A stretch of 26,207 bases of DNA from Oleiagrimonas sp964566965. GTDB taxonomy: Bacteria > Pseudomonadota > Gammaproteobacteria > Xanthomonadales > Rhodanobacteraceae. The notes beneath the pieces are model-generated. The model did not search any database, was not told where the DNA came from, and saw only the letters and a program-made list of their open reading frames with translations. The DNA lies in contig CAZMKO010000025.1 of NCBI GenBank assembly GCA_964566965.1, forward strand, positions 1-26,207, written 5' to 3'. Shown in pieces: positions 1 through 8,482 of the stretch (positions within the stretch are counted from its first letter, which is position 1; the number at the start of each line of letters is the position of its first letter). The position numbers were made by a program, and so were the translations under genes.

Positions 1-181
1 GTACGTGGATACGCATGGATGGCCATCCGTGACATCACATGCACAGGCTTCTGAAGGTGACGGCAATGCGGAACAAGTCGTTGTCACACCGCAGTCGACG
101 GACGGCTATGTGTATATCGCCGTGTATGCGAAAAGCCCGTACGCAGATGTGACGATCAGTGTCGAGGCTCTCGGCGACTGA
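1..181 (+). CDS. C-terminal end of a secreted protein (PPC-like domain)
   Basis: An open frame enters from the left edge and stops with TGA at 179-181, giving about 59 residues. The last part reads GYVYIAVYAKSPYADVTISV, an alternating hydrophobic beta pattern with the Y-x-V-Y spacing seen in bacterial pre-peptidase C-terminal (PPC) domains, which sit at the ends of secreted proteases and other exported enzymes. The N-terminal part and any catalytic domain lie outside the window, so the parent enzyme cannot be named. A secreted peptidase would suit the peptidase-rich neighbourhood, but that is inference from context. A different exported beta-sandwich protein is equally possible. Confidence 0.5.
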   Translation, partial: YVDTHGWPSVTSHAQASEGDGNAEQVVVTPQSTDGYVYIAVYAKSPYADVTISVEALGD

Positions 182-206
182 CGCGGATATTGCTGAAAAA
201 CGAACC

Positions 207-234
207 GGCCCATGGCGCGAAGTAGCCGTGGGCC
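207..234. terminator. Hairpin, possible bidirectional terminator
   Basis: GGCCCATGG (207-215) and CCGTGGGCC (226-234) form a 9-bp stem with one G-U pair and a 10-nt loop, 25 bases after the stop of the partial gene. On the + strand it is followed by only a weak T-rich stretch (AGTTCTTGT). On the - strand it is followed by TTCGTTTTT, a better terminator tail. It probably ends the upstream transcript, with modest efficiency. Confidence 0.45.
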
Positions 235-721
235 AGTTCTTGTCCGGCAGTATGGTGGAACGTGGCTGGACATGACCATGTATATGGACGTTTAGATCTC
301 CATGTGTCTTCGTAACCATGTCTGGCATGGAGATTGGTGTCAGCATCGTTTTTGTTCATGGACCGCGTTTTGATGCACTTTCTCGTTTGTGCAGAAATCG
401 ATATCTCTGTGTGGAAATCGGCACAAAACGTTGTCTGGGTGCGATGGCGACTTGCCCGAGTTTTCGTGGATGGTGACCAACGGCGTGCAGGATACAGATG
501 GATATAGTCGGCGGGCCGTTATTTTCACCGCCGAACCCGTTTCGCGATTATGCTCAATTCCGCATGGCTAGAGTGCAAATGTTCCTAGACGTCTCAGGCA
601 GCCGACCGGATCATGATTCGGCAGGGTAGTCTCGACGTCGCAGCTTGCTGCGCAAGGCAAACGGATTGCGTCTTTCAGTTGCTTGGGGTGGCTAGGCGCA
701 GGACGGTTCATTCGCGCTCTT

Positions 722-748
722 CCTCCCTCGGCTTCCGCATGTAGGAGG
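722..748 (+). promoter_or_regulatory. Strong RBS with a complementary upstream CCTCC
   Basis: AGGAGG at 743-748 lies 5 nt before the receptor ATG at 754 and is a near-perfect Shine-Dalgarno sequence. Seventeen bases upstream, CCTCC (722-726) can pair with GGAGG (744-748), so the mRNA could fold and hide the ribosome site. The RBS fixes the start codon. The sequestering fold is only five base pairs and may have no function. Confidence 0.4.
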
Positions 749-753
749 GGAAA

Positions 754-2946
754 ATGACCAATCCACATGAGTTTCATGACCGCACGCCGGTCCGCTCGAG
801 GGTGGTAGTGGGGTCGAGAGTGGTGCTGTCCGCCGCCATCGCATTGATTCTTGCCGTGCCCATGGGTGCCTCGGCCGCGGAAATTTCCGCGAGCACCGAT
901 ATTGCTTCAGCACATGTCGTCTCGGTCGTCGCACCGGCCACCGGGGCGCAGGATAACGCCGAGCAGGATGTGGAAAAGTGGGCGTCGTCGCCACGGCAGC
1001 GCGCCCAAGACCTTTCGGAGGTGACAGTCACGGCACGCAAGAGGGAGGAGCGCGAAGTGGATATTCCGATCGGGATGTCGGTGATCAGCGGTGAAGATCT
1101 GGAGGCCGCCGGCATCACCAATGTCGGCGATGCCCTGCTGACGTCACCTGGTGTTGCCGCCTTCGACGCCGGCGGCGGATTCTCCTACGTGCAGGTTCGT
1201 GGCGCCTCGGCGCGCCAGGGCAGCAACGAAACCGGCTATTACCTGGACGACGTGCCGTTCGACGGCGTGACCGTGCCCTGGTACCCGGACACGCGCTCCT
1301 TCGACATCGAGAACATCCAGGTGCTGAAGGGGCCACAGGGCACCCTGTTCGGCGAAGGCTCGATTGGTGGCACGGTGGTGGTCACGACACGCAAGCCGGA
1401 GCTGGATGCCTTCCATGCCAAGGTCAACGCGTCCGTGAGTACCACGCAGGGTGGTACCAACGGTTGGGGTGGCAAGGCGATGGTCAATGTGCCCTTGGTT
1501 TCCGACAAGCTGGCGCTTCGCGTGGTTGGTACCGACGAGAAGACCTCGGGCTGGCTTTACAATCGCGACACCGGTGAGGACAACATCAATTGGCAGCGTA
1601 TTCAGACCGGGCGCGTCAAGTTGCGTTATGCGCCCACCGAGCGTCTGACCGTGGACCTCGCCTACTGGAAGTACAAAAACCATTCGCCGGGCGGTTTCGA
1701 CTACGCCTATGAGGACATGTCGGTCGATACTTATTACGACGTGCACAGCGACTGGGATTCCGGCAACCTGCGCGCGCAGTACGACTTTGACGAATCACAA
1801 CTTCTGTATGTGTATTCCAACGGCGGTCTGGGTCGAAACCTCAGTGGCGTCAATTTGGGTCTTGCCCATCGCAGTACCATCGATATCGGCGTGCACACCA
1901 ACGAATTGCGCTGGACCTCCACCGGTGAGCATACGTTCGACTGGACCGTTGGCGTCTATCAACGCCACGCCGAACGCACGGATTCGTATGACGACGAGGG
2001 CTACGACCCGAGCCATTCCTCGCAATTGAACAAGTCGTCCGCGCTGTATGGCGAGCTGACGTGGAATTTCGCCACCCAATGGTCGGCCTCGCTGGGTGCG
2101 CGCTATTTCAAGGAAAAGGTGGACGCTTTCGATTCCACCGCCACACAGGTGAACAGCCTGAAGCACACCTTCAGTCACACCAGCCCCAAGGCTACGTTGA
2201 CTTTCCATCCAACGCGCGACTCGTCGTTGTATGCCAGCGTGGCCAACGGATACCGTTCGGGCCAGCTGCAGTTGATCAACTCCATTATTCTGGCCGGCCA
2301 GCTGGGCCTGGATATCCCGCCGTCCACCAAGCCCGACCAGATATGGAGCTACGAGATCGGTTACAAGGCGGTCGTAGCCGATGGCCGACTCAGCCTTGAC
2401 TCGGCGGTTTTCTACACGAACTGGAAGGATGTCCCGATTTACTTCCCGCTGCAGGGTGGGGCCGTGTATGCCTTGCTTAATTCCGGAGGCACGACCACCA
2501 AGGGAGCCGAGCTGGGACTGACCTGGGTGCCCAATGGATCGTGGACCTTCCAGTTCAGCGGCAGCTACGTTCATGCCGTCTATGACCGCACCGAGCCCGG
2601 TACCAATTTTCACAAGGGCACGCCGGTCTTCAATGTACCGAAGCTTCAGCTGACCGGGTCGGCCGCCTACAACTGGCCGGTTGGCGACAGCCTGTATGGT
2701 GTTGCCAGAGCGGACGTCAGCCATTTCTCACGCCGCGAGACTTCGTCCACGGCGGAGGGATTGCCGGGTGACCCCATTACGCGGGTGTCGGCCAGGGTGG
2801 GTCTGGAGTCCGTCAACGGCTGGTCGGCTTATCTGTACGGCGAAAACCTGAGCAACGACAAGGGCGCCGTGGATCCGCCGTACGAAGGTCAAGCCACGCG
2901 CCTGCGCCCTCGCACGTTCGGACTCGAGTTGACATACAGCTATTGA
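754..2946 (+). CDS. TonB-dependent outer-membrane receptor
   Basis: A 730-aa outer-membrane transporter that imports a ligand using energy delivered by TonB. The start is set by AGGAGG five bases upstream. An unusually long signal region (hydrophobic core around residues 22-41, cleavage probably after ASA) is followed by a TonB-box-like LSEVTVTARK (residues 87-96). The plug domain carries characteristic stretches: YVQVRGASARQ, YYLDDVPFDG and the NIQVLKGPQGTLFGEGSIGG type. The rest is the beta-barrel, ending in FGLELTYSY with aromatic residues alternating to the C-terminus, as the BAM machinery requires. No STN domain is present, so this receptor should transport without signalling. It sits 80 bp before a secreted S9 peptidase in the same direction, which suggests a peptide or modified-peptide ligand, but the substrate cannot be read from the sequence. 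Confidence 0.93.
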   Translation: MTNPHEFHDRTPVRSRVVVGSRVVLSAAIALILAVPMGASAAEISASTDIASAHVVSVVAPATGAQDNAEQDVEKWASSPRQRAQDLSEVTVTARKREEREVDIPIGMSVISGEDLEAAGITNVGDALLTSPGVAAFDAGGGFSYVQVRGASARQGSNETGYYLDDVPFDGVTVPWYPDTRSFDIENIQVLKGPQGTLFGEGSIGGTVVVTTRKPELDAFHAKVNASVSTTQGGTNGWGGKAMVNVPLVSDKLALRVVGTDEKTSGWLYNRDTGEDNINWQRIQTGRVKLRYAPTERLTVDLAYWKYKNHSPGGFDYAYEDMSVDTYYDVHSDWDSGNLRAQYDFDESQLLYVYSNGGLGRNLSGVNLGLAHRSTIDIGVHTNELRWTSTGEHTFDWTVGVYQRHAERTDSYDDEGYDPSHSSQLNKSSALYGELTWNFATQWSASLGARYFKEKVDAFDSTATQVNSLKHTFSHTSPKATLTFHPTRDSSLYASVANGYRSGQLQLINSIILAGQLGLDIPPSTKPDQIWSYEIGYKAVVADGRLSLDSAVFYTNWKDVPIYFPLQGGAVYALLNSGGTTTKGAELGLTWVPNGSWTFQFSGSYVHAVYDRTEPGTNFHKGTPVFNVPKLQLTGSAAYNWPVGDSLYGVARADVSHFSRRETSSTAEGLPGDPITRVSARVGLESVNGWSAYLYGENLSNDKGAVDPPYEGQATRLRPRTFGLELTYSY

Positions 2947-3026
2947 AAACCCGCCGCCGCGACAAGGTACAGGCATAAGGAAGCGGCTGCACCTCGTGGA
3001 GGCGGCGTCATCGGAGTCCGCAGGTT

Positions 3027-5354
3027 ATGACATTGTCCAACTCCCGTACCTGGATCGCTACCTTGTTGCTGCTGGTATTGCAGCCGAGCCTGGTGGCCGC
3101 CCAAGGGAAACGGGATGATTACGGCCGCGCCGAACAGTTTCTCCAGGGAAATCTGCCGGAACACATTCATTTTGCTGAAATCGAACCACGCTGGGAAGGT
3201 CGGGACGGGCGCTTCTGGTACCTGGTGACAGATCCAAAGGGGAAACGCTTCGTCCGCGTCGATGCCGCGCATGGCACACAGGTGCCGGCCTTCGACCAGG
3301 CCCGCGTGGCTGCGGCGCTTTCCGAGGCCAGCAGTCGGACATACCGGGCCGGTGCGTTGCCGTTCGACCGCTTCGAGTATCTGGACGACGGAGGGGTCAT
3401 TGGTTTTCGCATCGATCATCAGCGCTGGCGTTGTGACCTCGTCGCGTCGCGTTGCCGGTCGGTTTCGCACAAGCACGGACAGCAGAAGGAATCGGTTTCG
3501 CCGGACGGGAACTGGGCGGCGTTTGTGCGCGGGCACAACCTCTACATACGCGACAACCGCAACGGCAAGGTGCAGGCACTGACCGACGACGGCGAACCCG
3601 GCAACGACTACGCCAGACCCTGGCCGTGGCTGGATCTCATGATCGACCAGAGCGTCGAGGACGGGGCGGACGCGCGGATGGCGCCGGCGGTGTTCTGGTC
3701 GCCCGATTCGAGCCGACTGGTGACCTACCGCATGAACACCCGCGACGCAGGGCATCTGGAAAGTATGCAGTACGTGCCGGACAAGCAAGTGCGTCCGCGC
3801 GTCTACCGCTACATCTATCCGCTGCCCGGCGAGGAGCTGCCCACGGCGCAGCCGGTCATTTTCCAGATCGGCAAGAACAAGCCGGTGCGCCGCGTCGACG
3901 TGAAGACGCCGCCGCTGGAGGTCCAGAGCTGGGGCTGGGGCGACCTGGACTTTGGCTGGTCCGACGACGGGCGGCAGGTTCGCTACCGCTACCTGGGCCG
4001 TGGCGAGAAGTCCATCGAATTGCGCGAGGTGGATGCCGCCACGGGGCGCCAGCGCGTGCTGCACCGCGAGGACGCCGTCGACGACACCTACGTTGATCCC
4101 TTTGCCACCCAGTGGCGTTTCGTCGACGATGGAAAACAGTTCCTTTGGACGTCCGAACGCAGCGGATGGAACCAGCTCTACCTGTACGACAGCGCCAGCG
4201 GCAAGCCGGTGCGCCGCCTCACCCATGGCGACTGGGTGGTGCGCGACATCGTGGCCGTGGACGAGGCGCGGCGCCAGGTCTACTTCCTGGCCTCGGGTGT
4301 CGATCCGGACCAGGATCCTTATCTCACCCATCTCTACCGCGTGAGCCTGGACGGCGGCGACATGCAGGCGCTGACGCCGGAGAACGCCAACCACCGCGTG
4401 TCCATGTCGCCGGACCACCGCTGGTTTGTGGACCACTACGCGCGCGCCGACCTGCCCGGGGTGTCGGTGCTGCGCCGCGCCAGCGACGGCAAGGTGCTGA
4501 GGGTGCTCGAGCGCACCGACACGCAATGGCTGACGCGGCAGGGCTGGCGGCCGCCGATCCCGTTCCGGGGCAAGGCGGCCGACGGAAAGACCGACCTGTA
4601 CGGCCTGATCGTGCGCCCCACGCATTTCGATCCGGCGCGCACCTACCCGGTGGTGGAATACGTCTACACCGGTCCACACAATTTCTTCGTGCCCAAGACC
4701 CTGGCCGGCACCATGGACCTGCAGGCCACGGCGGAACTGGGCTTCGTAGTGGTGATGGTCGACGGCCGCGGCACGGCCGGGCGCTCGCGCGCCTTCCGCG
4801 CATTCTCGTACCACAACCTGGGCAACGTGTTCGGAGACCACGTGGCCATGATCCGGCAGATGGCGGACAAGTATCCATGGATGGACCCGGACCGGGTCGG
4901 CATCTACGGCTATTCGCACGGCGGCTACGGCTCCACCCACGCCATCCTGAAATTTCCGGATTTCTACAAGGTGGCGGTGTCCACCTCCGGCGACCACGAC
5001 CCGCGCCTGGACAAGGCCGGCTGGAACGAGCTGTTCCAGGGGTATCCGGTGGGCGACGACTACGCGCAGCAGTCCAACATGGCCCTGGTCGAGCGCCTGA
5101 AGGGGCACCTGCTGCTGATCCACGGCGATGTCGACGGCAACGTACATCCGCTCGAAACCATGCGTCTGGTGGATGCGCTGATGCGTGCCAACAAGCCGTT
5201 CGACATGCTGCTGGTGCCCAACATGGCGCACGGCGACAGCGGGCCGCACAAGCGCTACGTCACCCTGCGGCGCTGGAACTACCTGGTGCGGCACCTGCTG
5301 GACGTGACGCCGCCGCGCGATTTCCGCATCCACGAAGCGGATACCGGCGACTGA
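3027..5354 (+). CDS. Secreted S9-family (DPP-IV-like) serine peptidase
   Basis: A 775-aa prolyl-oligopeptidase-family enzyme, predicted to be periplasmic or secreted. Residues 1-25 form a signal peptide ending LVAAQG. Residues roughly 60-500 fit the DPP-IV N-terminal beta-propeller, with repeated strands such as SPDGNWAAFVRG and SPDSSRLVTYRM. The C-terminal alpha/beta-hydrolase domain has the nucleophile motif GYSHGGYG with Ser630. The likely acid is Asp703 in HGDVDGNVH and the base is His735 in NMAHG, so the triad looks complete. The double-Glu (D-W-x-Y-E-E-E) motif that anchors free N-termini in true DPP-IV is not visible, so strict dipeptidyl-peptidase activity is uncertain; an oligopeptidase or isopeptidase role is possible. 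A GGAG lies about 10 nt before the ATG. The gene probably shares an operon with the upstream receptor. Confidence 0.9.
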   Translation: MTLSNSRTWIATLLLLVLQPSLVAAQGKRDDYGRAEQFLQGNLPEHIHFAEIEPRWEGRDGRFWYLVTDPKGKRFVRVDAAHGTQVPAFDQARVAAALSEASSRTYRAGALPFDRFEYLDDGGVIGFRIDHQRWRCDLVASRCRSVSHKHGQQKESVSPDGNWAAFVRGHNLYIRDNRNGKVQALTDDGEPGNDYARPWPWLDLMIDQSVEDGADARMAPAVFWSPDSSRLVTYRMNTRDAGHLESMQYVPDKQVRPRVYRYIYPLPGEELPTAQPVIFQIGKNKPVRRVDVKTPPLEVQSWGWGDLDFGWSDDGRQVRYRYLGRGEKSIELREVDAATGRQRVLHREDAVDDTYVDPFATQWRFVDDGKQFLWTSERSGWNQLYLYDSASGKPVRRLTHGDWVVRDIVAVDEARRQVYFLASGVDPDQDPYLTHLYRVSLDGGDMQALTPENANHRVSMSPDHRWFVDHYARADLPGVSVLRRASDGKVLRVLERTDTQWLTRQGWRPPIPFRGKAADGKTDLYGLIVRPTHFDPARTYPVVEYVYTGPHNFFVPKTLAGTMDLQATAELGFVVVMVDGRGTAGRSRAFRAFSYHNLGNVFGDHVAMIRQMADKYPWMDPDRVGIYGYSHGGYGSTHAILKFPDFYKVAVSTSGDHDPRLDKAGWNELFQGYPVGDDYAQQSNMALVERLKGHLLLIHGDVDGNVHPLETMRLVDALMRANKPFDMLLVPNMAHGDSGPHKRYVTLRRWNYLVRHLLDVTPPRDFRIHEADTGD

Positions 5355-5533
5355 GCGCATGTAAAAAAATCGCCCGCTGGCGGAATCACACCGATGTGCA
5401 CGAGGCGTCGGGTCCCGGTTCGGGGTCCGGTGCTGTCACGCGGCTTCAATGGCGGAAACATGTTTCCCGTGCATCATGGATCCTGACCGGCGTTGCGACC
5501 GCACGTCGGTAATGCCGGACGGGAGGGTGATTC

Positions 5534-6811
5534 ATGCGCAAGATGGGAGGGGCGGTATCGGGATGCAAGTTGGCCGGATGTGTGCTGCTGCAGATCGTGT
5601 TGCTCGCGGCGTTGGCGGCTTGTGCGCCGTCGCAGGTAGCGCGGCATACGGCCGATATCGCAACGGGTTCGTTGGACACCCACGCGGGAACGGCCCGCAA
5701 ACAGGTGCACCGTACCTGGGCTTTCCCGGCAGACGGCATCACCTTCAGCAACCGGATGACGGGCGCGCGATTGAACGGCGTCGAACGATTGGGTGCGGAG
5801 CATTACGTTGTCACGATTTCGCCAGAGAGTCAGCCGATCAACCCCAGCCCCTGGTACGGCTTCAGCATGACCGCCCGGCAAGCCACGACGGTGACGGTCG
5901 AATTTCGGTACCGACACGGTCGGCAACGCTACCGGCCGAAATTGAGTACAGATGGCAAGCACTGGCGCACAGCGAGCGACGGAGAATTCACGAAAGGGCG
6001 CGATGGTCGCTATACGCTGACCGTGGCAGTGGGCCCCTCGCCCCTGCAGGTGTTCGCCCAACCTCCGTGGGGACCATCCGATTTCGAGCGTTGGGAATCG
6101 GGCCTGCAGTCGGCACCCGGCGTGCATGTCGATATCATTGGTCGCTCCGTGCAGGGGCGACCGCTGCGGATGCTTCGCTTTGGCAATCCGGATGCGACAG
6201 ATGTCGTGTTGGTGATTGGGCGTCAGCACCCACCCGAAATTACCGGGTCGCATGCATTGATGGGGTTTGTGGATCGGCTGCTTTCCGATACTGCCCTGGC
6301 GCATGAGTTTCGTTCGCACACATGGGTGCTTGTCGTGCCATTGATGAACCCCGACGGCGTGGTCGAAGGGCATTGGAGGGGCAATGCCGATGGCAAGGAC
6401 ATCAATCGGGATTGGGGCACGTTCACCGAGCCGGAGACGCGGGCCGTGCGCGATGCCATGACCCGGCAGATCGATGCGGCCGGGCGGCACTTGGCGTTTG
6501 CCATCGACTTCCATTCCACATGGAGCGATGTCTTCTACACCGTCAAGGAAGCGCCCTCACGTCAGCCAGGCGGCGTGCTGCGACGCTGGATCGACGCCAT
6601 GCAGGCGCAATACCCGGGGCGTATCCGGGAGAAGGCCAATGTCGCCAAGGGTACGGTTTTCAAGAACTGGGCCTTCCGACGCTATCACGCCCCCACCGTG
6701 ACCTACGAGGTGGGAGACAAGACATCAAATGACAAAATCGACGACCTGGCCGGTTTCGCGGCCGAGCGGTTGATGCAGATATTGCTTGACGACCGCAGGG
6801 ATACCAGGTGA
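5534..6811 (+). CDS. M14-type zinc carboxypeptidase, predicted lipoprotein
   Basis: A 425-aa protein with a basic N-terminus, a hydrophobic stretch and a lipobox ending LAAC, so it is predicted to be lipid-anchored in the periplasm. After an N-terminal beta-rich domain comes an M14 metallocarboxypeptidase core. His232 and Glu235 (HPPE) and His327 (DFHST) are the zinc ligands. Asn291-Arg292 (DINRDW) match the substrate-carboxylate binding pair of the family, and Glu392 (TYEVG) is the likely catalytic acid/base, so all key residues are present. It should remove C-terminal residues from peptides or cleave a related amide. GGGAGGG lies about 7 nt upstream of the ATG. Its stop overlaps the next start (GTGA at 6808-6811), so it is translationally coupled to the sigma factor gene. 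That ties the enzyme to the FecI/FecR circuit. Confidence 0.87.
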   Translation: MRKMGGAVSGCKLAGCVLLQIVLLAALAACAPSQVARHTADIATGSLDTHAGTARKQVHRTWAFPADGITFSNRMTGARLNGVERLGAEHYVVTISPESQPINPSPWYGFSMTARQATTVTVEFRYRHGRQRYRPKLSTDGKHWRTASDGEFTKGRDGRYTLTVAVGPSPLQVFAQPPWGPSDFERWESGLQSAPGVHVDIIGRSVQGRPLRMLRFGNPDATDVVLVIGRQHPPEITGSHALMGFVDRLLSDTALAHEFRSHTWVLVVPLMNPDGVVEGHWRGNADGKDINRDWGTFTEPETRAVRDAMTRQIDAAGRHLAFAIDFHSTWSDVFYTVKEAPSRQPGGVLRRWIDAMQAQYPGRIREKANVAKGTVFKNWAFRRYHAPTVTYEVGDKTSNDKIDDLAGFAAERLMQILLDDRRDTR

Positions 6812-7416
6812 GTGCCGCGCGTAATCGCGTCGATGCCGCAAGGATGCGCTGGCTCGCCGACCACGTGCTTCCGCATGAGCCGGCGTTGCGGGCCTGGTTG
6901 TCGCGCCGGCTTCATGGGCGCCTCGGCGTGCGTATTGAGGTCGATGACGTCATCCAGGAAACCTATGCCACGTTGGCCAGATTGGACGACGTCGGGCACG
7001 TGCGCAATCCGCGTGCCTACCTGTTCACCGTTGCGCAGTCGTTGGTGTTGCAGCATGTGCGCCGGGCGAGCATCGTTTCCATCGAGGTGGTCGCCGAGGT
7101 GGATGCCCTGGATGCATCCCACGATCACCGCTCGCCGGACAGGCATGCCATGGCGCGCCAGGAACTGCATCGTGTCGGCGTGCTGATCGCGGCACTCCCG
7201 GCGCGTTGCCGCCAGGCGTTTGTATTGCGCAAAGTACACGGGTTGACACAGCGCGAGATCGCGAAACGCATGCGTATCAGCGAGAGCACCGTGGAGAAAC
7301 ACATCGGCAAAGGGGTGCGTTTGTTGGCGGCGGCCATGGCAGAGGCGGCTTGTGGGGGTGATACGGAAAAGGAGCCGGCGGGGGCCGGAAGCGGTCATGG
7401 CAAAGCGTCACGATAA
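6808..7416 (+). CDS. ECF sigma factor, FecI type
   Basis: A 202-aa extracytoplasmic-function sigma factor. Region 2 carries the typical DDVIQETYATL core-binding segment, and region 4 is a helix-turn-helix around REIAKRMRISESTVEKHIGK that reads the -35 element. It should direct RNA polymerase to the promoter of the STN receptor two genes downstream when FecR signals that ligand is bound. I chose the GTG at 6808 because it overlaps the upstream stop in a GTGA arrangement; an in-frame ATG at 6843 (MRWLADHV) is an alternative. The 3' end overlaps fecR by 20 bp if fecR starts at 7397. Confidence 0.9.
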   Translation: MSAARNRVDAARMRWLADHVLPHEPALRAWLSRRLHGRLGVRIEVDDVIQETYATLARLDDVGHVRNPRAYLFTVAQSLVLQHVRRASIVSIEVVAEVDALDASHDHRSPDRHAMARQELHRVGVLIAALPARCRQAFVLRKVHGLTQREIAKRMRISESTVEKHIGKGVRLLAAAMAEAACGGDTEKEPAGAGSGHGKASR

Positions 7417-8374
7417 CAACGACATCGACCGTGTCGCGGCAAGCTGGGCGGCCCGCCTGGATCGGGGTCGATTGTCGGCACCTGAGCGGTTGGAATTGGA
7501 TGCCTGGTTGGGAACCGATCGGCGTCATGTCGGCGCGCTGGCCCGCGCGCAGGCCGTGCTGACGTATTTTGAGCGGGCAGGGGCACTGGGTGGACAGTAT
7601 GACCCGCGAGATTTCGCAGACCGCCGGCACGTGGCAACCGTGGACCGCCGCCGCCGCCATTTTCTCTGGATGGCGGGCACGGGGGTGGCCGCGGGGCTTG
7701 CGGGCGCCGTCGTGTGGTGGCCGACGGGGCGGCGGGTATCCACCCGTCTTGGCGAGATCCTTCGTGTGCCGTTGTCGGACGGGTCGGCCATCACGCTCAA
7801 CTCGGCCAGCACCGTTTCCATCCACTACGAACGTCGCCGCCGCCTGATACGACTGCTGCGCGGAGAGGCATTGTTTGATGTCGCCAAGGATGCGGCCCGC
7901 CCCTTCGTCGTCGAGGCAGCCAATGCAAGCGTCATTGCCGTGGGCACCAGCTTCACCGTGGCGCAGGTGGAGGATGCATCGGTAAACGTGATGGTGCGCG
8001 AGGGTGTGGTGGAATTTCGCGCCCCGCATGTGGATACCCGTCGGCTGGTCGCCGACATGCTTGCCACGTTGCGGTTCGATGAGCGGATCAGCGTTGAGCC
8101 GTTGCCGGCGGCGGAGGTGAGGCGCCGCCTGGCCTGGCGGGAAGGCATGATTTCGTTCGACGGGGACACCCTGGCCGAGGCCGCGGCGCAGTTCGCGCGC
8201 TACAGTGATGTGCGCATCGTCATCGACGATCCGGATGTCGCCGCACGACGCATTGTCGGGCTGTATTCGAGTACCGATCCAGTGGGCTTTGCCAAGGCGG
8301 TGGCGGTAAGCATGGATTTGCGCGTGGAGCGCCGTGCGCACGCCGTGCGCCTGGCGGCCGGGGCGCCGGATTGA
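7397..8374 (+). CDS. FecR-type anti-sigma / signal transducer
   Basis: A 325-aa inner-membrane regulator. The cytoplasmic N-terminus (residues 1-60, AASWAARLDRG and ELDAWLGTDRRH) is the DUF4880-type sigma-binding region. One membrane helix lies at about residues 89-109. The periplasmic part contains the FecR domain (LSDGSAITLNSAST, RGEALFDVAKDAARPFVV) and ends with a DUF4974/STN-like fold. It should hold or activate the neighbouring sigma factor depending on contact with the STN domain of the downstream receptor. The ATG at 7397 lies inside the end of the sigma gene (20-bp overlap), which implies coupled translation. A GTG at 7352 in the same frame would add 15 residues and is less likely. 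Confidence 0.9.
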   Translation: MAKRHDNNDIDRVAASWAARLDRGRLSAPERLELDAWLGTDRRHVGALARAQAVLTYFERAGALGGQYDPRDFADRRHVATVDRRRRHFLWMAGTGVAAGLAGAVVWWPTGRRVSTRLGEILRVPLSDGSAITLNSASTVSIHYERRRRLIRLLRGEALFDVAKDAARPFVVEAANASVIAVGTSFTVAQVEDASVNVMVREGVVEFRAPHVDTRRLVADMLATLRFDERISVEPLPAAEVRRRLAWREGMISFDGDTLAEAAAQFARYSDVRIVIDDPDVAARRIVGLYSSTDPVGFAKAVAVSMDLRVERRAHAVRLAAGAPD

Positions 8375-8482
8375 GCAACGCGCCGATGCGTGGCGACAAG
8401 CGCGATGGCGGAAATCGGGCGCCGGTGCATCCAGACAGGTGAGCGGCCGCATGGTGTGGCCGGGGTCATCGGGGAGCGGGCG

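Larger units (their letters stand above)
182..753. other. Intergenic region upstream of the first TonB receptor
   Basis: This is a 572-bp stretch without a convincing gene. The possible short reading frames lack ribosome-binding sites and resemble no family I know. It contains a hairpin just after the upstream stop (207-234), an 8-bp perfect palindrome AGACGTCT at 588-595 that could be an operator half, and the strong ribosome-binding site of the receptor gene at its right end. The promoter of the receptor gene presumably lies here, but no convincing -35/-10 pair could be picked by eye. Confidence 0.5.

Noticed and set aside
389..571. Possible small peptide gene (60 codons) before the TonB receptor, considered as a lasso-peptide precursor
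   Set aside because: No ribosome site, no leader/core organisation with the required Thr and ring Gly/Asp-Glu spacing, and no maturation genes nearby.
1795..2724. 309-codon - frame inside the first TonB receptor
   Set aside because: Antisense shadow of a well-supported receptor.
2940..5360. 806-codon open frame on the - strand
   Set aside because: It is antisense to the S9 peptidase, His/Val/Arg-rich with no recognisable domain, and typical of a shadow frame in high-GC DNA.
4112..5512. 466-codon + frame overlapping the S9 peptidase
   Set aside because: Low-complexity Arg/Gly/Ala product in the wrong frame of a gene with an intact catalytic triad.
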